The translations under genes were made by a program, and so were the position numbers. A stretch of DNA of 7,026 bases from a bacterium (lineage in GTDB: Bacteria; Armatimonadota; Chthonomonadetes; Chthonomonadales; Chthonomonadaceae). Position 1 is the first letter of the stretch, and each line of letters opens with the position of its first letter. Under the pieces are notes generated by a model. That model was not told where the DNA came from. It saw only the letters and a list, made by a program, of their open reading frames with translations, and made no database searches. This document shows, one piece after another, positions 1-6,390 of this stretch. The stretch lies in assembly GCA_021805405.1 (NCBI GenBank), contig JAJZFK010000522.1, positions 1 to 7,026 on the forward strand, in the 5' to 3' direction.

Positions 1-501
1 AATGTTTGCATTGGGAGCTACGTAAGACGCAAAACGGGTCTGCTAGATGCGGTTTTTCATACGCCTAAACATCATCGCGAAGAGCAGCAGGTGAGGGAAA
101 ATGCCCTCGGACTTCTTGAAAAATTTGGACTGCTGCAATCGATCAACGACCAAGCCAACAGCTTGCCTTACGGCGATCAGCGGCGGCTAGAGATTGTTCG
201 TGCACTGGCTACTCAGCCGGGTCTCCTTCTGCTAGATGAACCCGCGGCCGGCATGAACCCGCAGGAAAAGTCCTCATTAATGGAGCTCATAAGGCAGGTG
301 CGCGATGAGTTTGGTCTTACTATACTGCTAATTGAGCACGATATGAAACTGGTAATGGGCGTTTGCGAAAAGATCTATGTTTTAGATTATGGTCGAGTTA
401 TTGCAGAGGGAACACCCGCCGAAATCAGAACGAACCCTGCAGTAATTAGTGCGTATCTAGGCGAAGAGCAGGAACAGTCGCAGGTAGGGGAGCAGAGCTG
501 A
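1..501 (+). CDS. livG: LivG-type ABC transporter ATP-binding protein, 5'-truncated by window edge
   Basis: This is the C-terminal 166 residues of an ATP-binding subunit of a branched-chain/hydrophobic amino-acid (HAAT) ABC importer, which works at the inner face of the cytoplasmic membrane. The frame is open from base 1, so the gene begins upstream; the GTG at 91 is internal. The visible part starts with the NVxIG stretch and a TPKHHREE segment typical of LivG. It then has the family's variant signature LPYGDQRRLEI (about residues 55-65 of the fragment) in place of LSGGQ, Walker B LLLLDEP (D79, E80), and the switch histidine in LLIEHDM (H113). Walker A lies outside the window. It ends with AYLGEE and an acidic, Gln-rich tail. 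The stop overlaps the livF start by one base, as expected for paired subunits. Known for the family: LivG and LivF form the ATPase pair that drives the permeases LivH and LivM. The true substrate cannot be read from the ATPase. Confidence 0.93.
   Translation, partial: NVCIGSYVRRKTGLLDAVFHTPKHHREEQQVRENALGLLEKFGLLQSINDQANSLPYGDQRRLEIVRALATQPGLLLLDEPAAGMNPQEKSSLMELIRQVRDEFGLTILLIEHDMKLVMGVCEKIYVLDYGRVIAEGTPAEIRTNPAVISAYLGEEQEQSQVGEQS
486..492 (+). promoter_or_regulatory. Ribosome binding site of livF
   Basis: A purine-rich AGGGGAG lies 8 bases before the livF ATG and inside the end of livG. It supports the ATG at 501 as the start and suggests translation coupled to livG. Confidence 0.6.
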
Positions 502-1208
502 TGCTAAAGGTCAGTAATCTTTCCGTGTCCTACGGTGCCATAAAGGCTCTCAATTCTATATCGCTGGAAGTCAACCAGGGTGAAATCGTCACGATGATTG
601 GGGCTAACGGTGCGGGTAAATCGACCACCATACGAACTATATCGGGCCTCGTTAAACCGAAGTCTGGTACCATTGAACTAGATGGCAAGCCCATACAAAC
701 TCTACCGCCCCACCAGATTGTACACCTAGGAATTAGTCAGTCTCCAGAGGGGCGGCGCGTATTTTCTACGATGACGGTTCATGAAAACCTGCAGCTAGGT
801 GCGTATACCAGGCGTGGTAACCGTTCAAGTGTACTGAGTGATATGGAACGGGTATTTACGCTTTTTCCACGGCTAAAGGAGCGCGAACGTCAAGCCGCAG
901 GCACCCTTTCTGGTGGTGAACAGCAGATGTTGGCCATGGGCCGTGCCCTAATGGCGAGGCCGACGCTGCTTATGCTAGACGAACCGTCGCTAGGGTTAGC
1001 TCCCTTTTTGGTGCAAACTATTTTCAAGATCATCAAAGAGATTAACGAGCAGGGGACTACCGTACTTCTGGTTGAGCAGAATGCGCATCAGGCCCTTAGA
1101 GTTGCACACCGTGGCTATGTGTTGGAGACAGGCGAGGTTACGCTTGAGGACACCGCAGCCAATCTCCTGGTGAATGACGGTGTACGCCGGGCATACCTGG
1201 GCGAGTAA
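501..1208 (+). CDS. livF: LivF-type branched-chain amino-acid ABC transporter ATP-binding protein
   Basis: This is a complete 235-residue ATPase subunit, the normal length for LivF. Walker A GANGAGKST is at residues 34-42. The segment SQSPEGRRVF (79-88) matches the LivF 'PEGRRVF' hallmark, although VPEGR is the commoner form. The ABC signature LSGGEQQ is at 136-142, Walker B LLMLDEPS at 156-163 (D160, E161), and the LLVEQNAHQAL segment at 189-199 carries Gln193 where most ABC ATPases have the switch His; this Gln is usual in LivF. The protein closes with YVLETG and AYLGE, also family marks. The ATG shares its A with the livG stop (TGATG). LivF pairs with LivG to power a HAAT importer. Family members carry Leu/Ile/Val, but some (for example cyanobacterial Nat systems) carry neutral amino acids including glycine, so the substrate is open. 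The permease and binding-protein genes are presumably upstream. Confidence 0.95.
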   Translation: MLKVSNLSVSYGAIKALNSISLEVNQGEIVTMIGANGAGKSTTIRTISGLVKPKSGTIELDGKPIQTLPPHQIVHLGISQSPEGRRVFSTMTVHENLQLGAYTRRGNRSSVLSDMERVFTLFPRLKERERQAAGTLSGGEQQMLAMGRALMARPTLLMLDEPSLGLAPFLVQTIFKIIKEINEQGTTVLLVEQNAHQALRVAHRGYVLETGEVTLEDTAANLLVNDGVRRAYLGE

Positions 1209-1209
1209 G

Positions 1210-2043
1210 ATGAACGATACACTAGAGTACAGTTTTCTGGCATTAGGACTACTTATGGTGTTTCACATTGGGTTATTGCATTCGGTAGAACACAACGCAA
1301 ACAGAGGGGTAAGGCGTCAGTTCGGTGATAGTGCTGACGTGAAAGTTCTCATGCAACCCGCAGGCTTGTTCGGCGTAGAAAATAACCACTGGCATACCAT
1401 CTCGATTGATGTTGAGAACGCCAAGTTGAACGCTTTGCCCCTCTACCTCTATCCCCATAGCTCTTGGCGAGGTGAAATTGACCAGTTGCAGTTACGATTG
1501 CAACATTTCAGTCTCAGCGGTCTCGCCGTTCATAAGTTAACTGCCAGTATTCCGTTCCTCACCTATGATGCAGCAAAAGCGGTGTCTATGGGTACGCTGC
1601 AACTGCGTTCTGCGGGCACAGGCACAGCGAGGATTTGGGTTGGTGCACCGGGCCTGCAGGAGTTTATCGCCCGAAAATACGCACGGTTACTTCGGTCGGT
1701 CGCTATTCGTATATCGGATGGACACATACACCTTACGGCCGATTTGAACCTGCTTGGTTCCTGGCTGCCGATTAGGGGCCAGTTTGATTTGAGGGTGACG
1801 CACGAACGGTTCGTTTACATTGCGAATCCTGTAATTATTTTAAACCATAGGCCCGCAACTGCTGGCCTTGCGGAAGCATTGATTAATCAGGTCAATCCTG
1901 TTTTGGACACGGACTTGGACCTGGGCCTCGACAGAGTATTTCGTTTGTCTAACCTGCAGATTGAAGGCAATGAGGTTCTGTTTGCGGGCTCGCTCAGCCT
2001 GCCAGTACATGTGCCACTGCAACACAGGAAGAAGGTAAATTGA
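1210..2043 (+). CDS. Membrane-anchored LmeA/DUF2993-like protein (putative lipid-binding)
   Basis: This is a 277-residue protein with one N-terminal hydrophobic segment (about residues 8-23) and then a soluble body rich in beta-strand-like alternation. The body resembles the DUF2993/LmeA family. It has a 'VKVLMQPAGLFG' strand (44-55), the paired LxLxLxxFSLSGLAV region (93-107), an ISDGHIHLTADLNLLG core (169-183), a VIILNHRP strand (209-215), and a closing LDLGLDRVFRLSNLQIEGN (237-255) followed by a last beta strand. LmeA in mycobacteria is a phospholipid-binding envelope protein; what this homologue does is unknown. I chose the ATG at 1210, two bases past the livF stop. An in-frame ATG at 1174 would add 12 residues inside livF and looks less likely, although no strong ribosome site precedes 1210. 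The body lacks obvious catalytic motifs. The family call is from pattern memory and is the least certain of the gene calls here. Confidence 0.62.
   Translation: MNDTLEYSFLALGLLMVFHIGLLHSVEHNANRGVRRQFGDSADVKVLMQPAGLFGVENNHWHTISIDVENAKLNALPLYLYPHSSWRGEIDQLQLRLQHFSLSGLAVHKLTASIPFLTYDAAKAVSMGTLQLRSAGTGTARIWVGAPGLQEFIARKYARLLRSVAIRISDGHIHLTADLNLLGSWLPIRGQFDLRVTHERFVYIANPVIILNHRPATAGLAEALINQVNPVLDTDLDLGLDRVFRLSNLQIEGNEVLFAGSLSLPVHVPLQHRKKVN
1231..1278 (+). other. Predicted N-terminal transmembrane or signal-anchor segment
   Basis: This segment encodes about residues 8-23 of the LmeA-like protein, an almost unbroken run of Phe, Leu, Ala, Gly, Met and Val. The short N-terminal tail before it is acidic (D3, E6). 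The stretch after it is basic (R32, R35, R36). There is no clear signal-peptidase site or lipobox Cys, so an anchor is more likely than a cleaved signal. Confidence 0.6.
2026..2035 (+). promoter_or_regulatory. Ribosome binding site of gcvT
   Basis: AGGAAGAAGG lies within the last codons of the preceding gene. It is 7 bases before the ATG at 2043 but only 4 before an in-frame TTG at 2040. The spacing favours the ATG, which overlaps the upstream TGA by one base. Confidence 0.6.
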
Positions 2044-3143
2044 TGGAGGAATTGCGTCGTACTCCGCTAGATGCGGTGCACCGCCAAACTGGTGCAAGAA
2101 TGGTTCCTTTTGCTGGCTGGGATATGCCCGTAATGTATAGCAGTATCCTGGAAGAGGCGCGGTCGGTACGTCAGGGCTGCGGTATGTTCGACATTAGCCA
2201 TATGGGTAGGGTGTATGTAGAGGGCCCGGATGCACTCGACCTGCTGCAGCGGACTACCACCAACGATGTTAATGCGTTATTGCCGGGTACAGCGCAATAT
2301 TCGCTCATTGCCAATCCTGATGGCGGTATTATAGATGACATTATCGTTTACCGTGTGGATGCTCAAAAGTTTCTGGTTGTGGTAAACGCATCCAATAGTG
2401 ACAAGGATATTTCATGGTTTCGCAGCCATGCCACTGCCTCTGTTGAGTTTAATGTGGTGACCCAAGAAACAGCAATGATTGCGGTTCAGGGACCACGGGC
2501 TCTTGAGGTTGCGAGTAAGGCTTTTCGATCGGATGCAGTATTGAACATTGGTCGCTTTGAGTTTGCGACGCTCGAACTGGAGATTGCTGGGTGCAATGCT
2601 ACCATTACGGCGTGCAGAACCGGTTATACCGGTGAGGACGGCTTGGAACTCATTATCCCTGCCAGTATGGCACCCACGCTTTGGGCACGCCTGCACGACG
2701 AGGGTGCTGCACCATGCGGGCTTGGTGCCAGGGATACCCTGAGGATCGAGGCCGGGTATCCCCTTTATGGGCACGAAATCGACGATAATACGTCGCCAGT
2801 CGAAGCACTTTTGATGTGGGCCGTAAGCCTCACCAAGGGCAACTTTATTGGCCGGGAGCCCATCGCAAAATTGAAGTCTCAGAAGCCTGCTCGAAAGCTG
2901 CTTGGCCTCAAGTCAGATCAGAGAATGCAGCCTCGACAGGGGTATACTCTTTTCTCGAATGGCGAACGTATTGGTGCCATTACGAGCGGTACGTTTTCAC
3001 CTGCACACAACATAACGTTAGCCATGGCCTACATTGAAAGTAGTGCGGCAACGCCGGGCAACATCGTGCAGATTCAGGTTCGGGATAAATTTGTAGACGC
3101 GGAGATAATCCCCAAAAAGGCTATGCTCCAGAGTGCTCGATAA
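2043..3143 (+). CDS. gcvT: Glycine cleavage system T protein (aminomethyltransferase)
   Basis: This is a complete 366-residue aminomethyltransferase of usual length for the family. It takes the aminomethyl group from lipoylated H protein and transfers its methylene to tetrahydrofolate, releasing ammonia in the cytoplasm. Family motifs run in order: MVPFAGWDMPV (20-30), GMFDISHMG (47-55), TTND (72-75), GGIIDDIIVY (94-103; the D98-D99 pair holds the conserved catalytic Asp), VVNASN (113-118), RTGYTGEDG (192-200), GLGARDTLRIEAG (226-238), LYGHEID (241-247) and TSGTFSP (314-320). The C-terminal barrel is present. The tail AEIIPKKAML lacks the usual Pro-Phe near the end, a minor divergence. The ATG at 2043 is preferred to the TTG one codon earlier on ribosome-site spacing. 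It is followed 18 bases later by gcvH, the protein it works on. Confidence 0.97.
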   Translation: MEELRRTPLDAVHRQTGARMVPFAGWDMPVMYSSILEEARSVRQGCGMFDISHMGRVYVEGPDALDLLQRTTTNDVNALLPGTAQYSLIANPDGGIIDDIIVYRVDAQKFLVVVNASNSDKDISWFRSHATASVEFNVVTQETAMIAVQGPRALEVASKAFRSDAVLNIGRFEFATLELEIAGCNATITACRTGYTGEDGLELIIPASMAPTLWARLHDEGAAPCGLGARDTLRIEAGYPLYGHEIDDNTSPVEALLMWAVSLTKGNFIGREPIAKLKSQKPARKLLGLKSDQRMQPRQGYTLFSNGERIGAITSGTFSPAHNITLAMAYIESSAATPGNIVQIQVRDKFVDAEIIPKKAMLQSAR

Positions 3144-3144
3144 C

Positions 3145-3153
3145 AAGAGAGGA
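3145..3153 (+). promoter_or_regulatory. Ribosome binding site of gcvH
   Basis: AAGAGAGGA sits 8 bases ahead of the GTG at 3162 in the only sizeable gap of the cluster. It decides the start at a GTG codon, which is also where alignment with the family's N-terminus puts it. Confidence 0.65.
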
Positions 3154-3161
3154 CAAATAAA

Positions 3162-3554
3162 GTGGCGACAACACCAGCAGATTTAAAGTACAGCAAAACC
3201 CATGAATGGGTTCGGCTTGATGGCAATGTGGTTACAATCGGTATTACCGACCATGCACAGGCAGAACTTGGAGACATCACCTATCTCGATCTGCCGGAGC
3301 CGGGAAGAGTACTTCAGTACGATGGCCAATTCGGCGAAGTGGAGTCTGTCAAAGCTGTTTCCGAGCTGTTTTCACCAGTGAGCGGAACTGTTGCCGAGAT
3401 AAACTCCGAGATTGTAGATCACACTGAATCGGTGAATGAAGATCCATTTGGCAAGGGCTGGCTCATAAAGGTGGAACTTGCTAATCCGTCCGAACTTGCC
3501 GAATTGATGAGTGCCGAGGATTACGTGAAGTTCGCCGAGGCGGGGGGCCACTGA
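3162..3554 (+). CDS. gcvH: Glycine cleavage system H protein (lipoyl carrier)
   Basis: This is a complete 130-residue H protein, the normal size. It is the mobile carrier of the complex: its lipoyl arm receives the aminomethyl group from P, presents it to T and is reoxidised by L. The lipoylation site is Lys64 within FGEVESVKAVSELFSPVSG (58-75), the canonical ESVKA context. The N-terminus has the standard YSKTHEW (10-16), followed by IGITDHAQAELGDITYLDLP (26-45), and then NEDPFGKGWLIKVE (about 92-105). Translation begins at GTG, supported by a good ribosome site. Lys64 would need an octanoyl/lipoyl transferase or ligase, and a gene of that type lies three genes downstream. gcvPA follows after 4 bases. 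Confidence 0.98.
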   Translation: MATTPADLKYSKTHEWVRLDGNVVTIGITDHAQAELGDITYLDLPEPGRVLQYDGQFGEVESVKAVSELFSPVSGTVAEINSEIVDHTESVNEDPFGKGWLIKVELANPSELAELMSAEDYVKFAEAGGH

Positions 3555-3558
3555 TCAA

Positions 3559-4896
3559 GTGGCGTACATCAGCAATACAGACACAGATCGACTTGAGATG
3601 CTCAAGGCGATTGGTGTTAATTCGTTTACAGACCTTCTAGCTCCCATACCAGAGGCAATCCGCTGGCAGGGCGACCTGCCCATACCACCAGCGCTGGACG
3701 AGCACAATCTTTATCGCCACCTTAGCGCGCTTGCCGCGCGAAATGCGAACGCGGAACAGATGGCGTGTTACCTGGGAGCAGGCATCTACGATCACTTCCG
3801 GCCCGCCGTCGTTGGCGCGCTGGCATCCCGCGGTGAGTTCGCAACGGCCTATACGCCCTACCAGCCAGAAATGAGCCAGGGCATGCTGCAGGCTGTCTAC
3901 GAGTTCCAGACGATGATCTGCGGCCTAACTGGCATGGAGATCAGCAATGCTTCCATGTACGATGCTGCCACCAGCCTTGCAGAAGCGGCACTTATGGCGG
4001 TTCACACTACGGGGCGCGAGCAGGTTGTTGTGCTCAACAACGTGCACCCTAATTACCGGGAAGTAGTGAGAACCTACATGCGCTCCTCCAGCCTGGAGTA
4101 TGTTGAAGCTTCTACCCAAACCGTTTTGGACCTCATTACGGCAAATACGGCGTGCGTACTTACACAGAGCCCGGATTTCTTTGGCTGCATTCAGGAACTC
4201 GCGCCTATTTCTGCTGCCATCCATGCAGTTGGCGGACTACTCGTTGTTGCCAGCGATCCTGTGGCCCTGGCACTGCTCAAGCCGCCAGCGCAATATGACG
4301 CAGATGTGGTGGTGGGGGAGGGGCAGAGCCTTGGAAATGCGATGGCCTTTGGTGGGCCGCTGCTTGGCTTTTTCGCTTGCAAAAAGAAGTACGTGCGCAG
4401 CTTTCCCGGCCGTATCGTTGGTGGTACAGTTGACGCAGAGGGCCGTCGCGGCTATACAATGACATTGCGAACCCGAGAACAGGACATTCGCCGTGAAAAG
4501 GCGACCAGTAATATCTGCACAAACCAGTCACTGCTCGCGCTGTCGGCCACCATCTACCTTAGCGCGCTAGGCAAAAACGGGCTCATTACAGCAGCAGACC
4601 TTTCATTGCAAAAGGCTCACTACGCCTGTACCGAGCTCTGCAAACTACCAGGTGTAAGTATGCTGATGCCAGATCGTCCGTTTTTTAAGGAGTTTGCGCT
4701 TCGGCTTCCAGTTGATCCTGAGAACGTCAATGAGAAGCTTATCGCATATGGCATTATCGGCGGGCTATCACTAACACCCTATGGAAGTGATCTCAAGAAC
4801 GGCTGGCTGATATGTGTCACAGAAACCAAGACACGTGCTGATATCGACGCGCTAGTAATGGCCGTAGGTAATATATTGAGCGAGGGTACCCACTAA
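3559..4896 (+). CDS. gcvPA: Glycine dehydrogenase (decarboxylating) subunit 1, P protein alpha
   Basis: This is a complete 445-residue N-terminal half of the split P protein. With GcvPB it forms the PLP enzyme that decarboxylates glycine and loads the aminomethyl group on H. This half is a degenerate PLP fold without the PLP lysine, as is normal. Motifs: YISNTDTDRLEML start (3-15), CYLGAGIYDHF (70-80), YTPYQPEMSQG (98-108), FQTMICGLTGMEISNASMYD (116-135), HPNYREVVRTY (163-173), VVGEGQSLG (251-259), FGGPLLGFFA (264-273), PGRIVGGTVD (283-292) and REKATSNICTNQ (312-323). The GTG start gives MAYI, which aligns with the usual MxYI start. The only ribosome-site candidate is a poor GAGGCGGGGGG with 11-base spacing, so coupling to gcvH translation is likely. 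The stop shares its last A with the gcvPB ATG. Confidence 0.97.
   Translation: MAYISNTDTDRLEMLKAIGVNSFTDLLAPIPEAIRWQGDLPIPPALDEHNLYRHLSALAARNANAEQMACYLGAGIYDHFRPAVVGALASRGEFATAYTPYQPEMSQGMLQAVYEFQTMICGLTGMEISNASMYDAATSLAEAALMAVHTTGREQVVVLNNVHPNYREVVRTYMRSSSLEYVEASTQTVLDLITANTACVLTQSPDFFGCIQELAPISAAIHAVGGLLVVASDPVALALLKPPAQYDADVVVGEGQSLGNAMAFGGPLLGFFACKKKYVRSFPGRIVGGTVDAEGRRGYTMTLRTREQDIRREKATSNICTNQSLLALSATIYLSALGKNGLITAADLSLQKAHYACTELCKLPGVSMLMPDRPFFKEFALRLPVDPENVNEKLIAYGIIGGLSLTPYGSDLKNGWLICVTETKTRADIDALVMAVGNILSEGTH
4878..4886 (+). promoter_or_regulatory. Ribosome binding site of gcvPB
   Basis: GAGCGAGGG ends 9 bases before the gcvPB ATG and lies within the end of gcvPA. It supports the start at 4896 and one-to-one coupled synthesis of the two P subunits. 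Confidence 0.5.
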
Positions 4897-6386
4897 TGGA
4901 TAGCCACGAGCCACTTATATTTGAGATGAGCCGCGCAGAACGTCGCGGTGCAAACCTGCCAGATTGTGACGTGGAGCGCACGGACCCTGCACTGCTTTTA
5001 GGTGCCGCAAATCTTCGCGACAGCCTCCCGCTACCGGAGGTATCAGAACTAGACGTAGTACGTCACTTTACACGGCTTTCCCAGCGCAATTACGCCATTG
5101 ATACAGGTTTCTACCCACTAGGTTCCTGTACCATGAAATACAACCCACGTATAAACGAACGAACCGCATCGCTACCAGGGTTTGCAGGGCTGCACCCGCT
5201 GCAACCGGTTGAAACGGCCCAGGGTGCCCTTGAGCTTATTTATCTGCTACAGCAGCATCTTGCCGACATTTGCGGTATGTACGCCACCACGCTTCAGCCG
5301 TCCGCAGGTGCACACGGAGAGCTACTCTCCATGATGATGATCAAGGCGTATCATGCAGACAGAGGTGACACGAAGCGGAAGGTGGTAGTCATTCCAGACT
5401 CCGCTCATGGTACCAACCCAGCGAGCGCGGCATCCTGCGGGTTCAAAGTGAAGGGTATCCCCTCCAACAGCAAGGGATGCACCGATCTGGAGCAGCTGAA
5501 AGCCGCACTCGGAGATGATACTGCCGCGCTCATGCTCACCAACCCCAATACCGTCGGACTATTTGAGTCGGATATCACGGAAATTTGCAGGCTCGTTCAT
5601 GAGGCTGGGGGGCTGGTGTATTGCGACGGAGCAAACATGAACGCAATGCTGGGGCTTACACGCCCTGGCGATATGGGGTTTGACGTAATGCATTTCAATC
5701 TGCATAAAACGTTTAGCACCCCGCACGGTGGTGGCGGTCCTGGCTGCGGTGCGGTCAGCGTTAAGCAGCTGCTGGAGCCGTACCTGCCAATACCTGTGGT
5801 TGGGAAGGACGAACAATCAGGCAAATATGCGTTTGACCACGCACGACCGAAGTCCATTGGCAAGATACACTCGTTTTACGGTGCGTTCCTTATTGCTGTT
5901 CGGGCCTACACATACATTCGGGCACTTGGACCCAAGGGTTTACGGGCAGTGGGGGAGAATGCCGTAATCAACGCAAACTACATCCGTACACAGTTACAGG
6001 AAAGTTATGATGTTGCTTATGGTAACCCTATCTGTATGCATGAGGTCGTGCTTACGGCATCGCGACAAAAGCAGAGGTCCGGCGTAAGAGCTCTTGATAT
6101 ATCGAAGCGATTAATGGACTATGGAATTCACCCGCCTACCAATTACTTCCCGCTTATAGTGCCGGAGGCGCTGATGATTGAACCCACCGAAACGGAGAGC
6201 AAGCAGACGCTCGATCACTTCATAGGGGTCATGAAGAAGATCGCCGTAGAGGCTATCGAATGCCCAGAGCAGCTTAAGACCGCGCCCCACTTTACGCCGG
6301 TTTCCCGCCTGGATGAGACGCTCGCCGTGAAGTCACTGGATCTGCGGTATGAGCCTCTATTCACCGACAGTGAACCAAAGCAGTAG
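4896..6386 (+). CDS. gcvPB: Glycine dehydrogenase (decarboxylating) subunit 2, P protein beta
   Basis: This is a complete 496-residue catalytic half of the split P protein, of typical length. It binds PLP through Lys271 in NLHKTFSTPHGGGGPGCG (268-285). Other family marks are FYPLGSCTMKYNPR (72-85), LQPSAGAHGE (133-142), PDSAHGTNPASAA (167-179), TNPNTVGLFE (215-224) and the YCDGANMNA (242-250) segment that carries the Asp (D244) expected to pair with the PLP nitrogen. The C-terminus includes HPPTNYFPLIVPEALMIEPT, also conserved. GcvPA and GcvPB act as an alpha2beta2 enzyme in the cytoplasm. The start is an ATG overlapping the gcvPA stop by one base (TAATG). A lipoyl-ligase-type gene begins 4 bases after its stop. 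No defects are seen. Confidence 0.98.
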   Translation: MDSHEPLIFEMSRAERRGANLPDCDVERTDPALLLGAANLRDSLPLPEVSELDVVRHFTRLSQRNYAIDTGFYPLGSCTMKYNPRINERTASLPGFAGLHPLQPVETAQGALELIYLLQQHLADICGMYATTLQPSAGAHGELLSMMMIKAYHADRGDTKRKVVVIPDSAHGTNPASAASCGFKVKGIPSNSKGCTDLEQLKAALGDDTAALMLTNPNTVGLFESDITEICRLVHEAGGLVYCDGANMNAMLGLTRPGDMGFDVMHFNLHKTFSTPHGGGGPGCGAVSVKQLLEPYLPIPVVGKDEQSGKYAFDHARPKSIGKIHSFYGAFLIAVRAYTYIRALGPKGLRAVGENAVINANYIRTQLQESYDVAYGNPICMHEVVLTASRQKQRSGVRALDISKRLMDYGIHPPTNYFPLIVPEALMIEPTETESKQTLDHFIGVMKKIAVEAIECPEQLKTAPHFTPVSRLDETLAVKSLDLRYEPLFTDSEPKQ

Positions 6387-6390
6387 TGGA

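Noticed and set aside
91..501. Short complete gene starting at GTG 91
   Set aside because: The frame stays open to base 1 and the upstream residues match LivG, so this GTG is internal to a truncated gene.
1174..1209. Earlier in-frame ATG for the LmeA-like protein
   Set aside because: It would overlap livF by 35 bases. The ATG at 1210, just after the livF stop, is simpler. It is kept as an alternative because of the topology question.
2040..2042. TTG start for gcvT one codon before the ATG
   Set aside because: The ribosome site would be only 4 bases away, against 7 for the ATG, and TTG is a rarer start.
1980..2042. Glycine riboswitch or promoter ahead of gcvT
   Set aside because: The region is coding and overlaps gcvT, which leaves no leader. 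I see no tandem glycine aptamer pattern.
2412..2774. Minus-strand frame of 120 codons inside gcvT
   Set aside because: It lies wholly opposite a strongly conserved gene, has no recognisable motif and looks like a shadow frame.
3144..3161. Terminator or regulatory hairpin between gcvT and gcvH
   Set aside because: The gap is 18 bases, is purine-rich and is filled by the ribosome site. No inverted repeat or T-run is present.
4100..4462. Plus-strand frame of 120 codons inside gcvPA
   Set aside because: It is out of frame with a clear GcvPA sequence and its low-complexity, Arg/Leu/Ser-rich product matches nothing I recognise.
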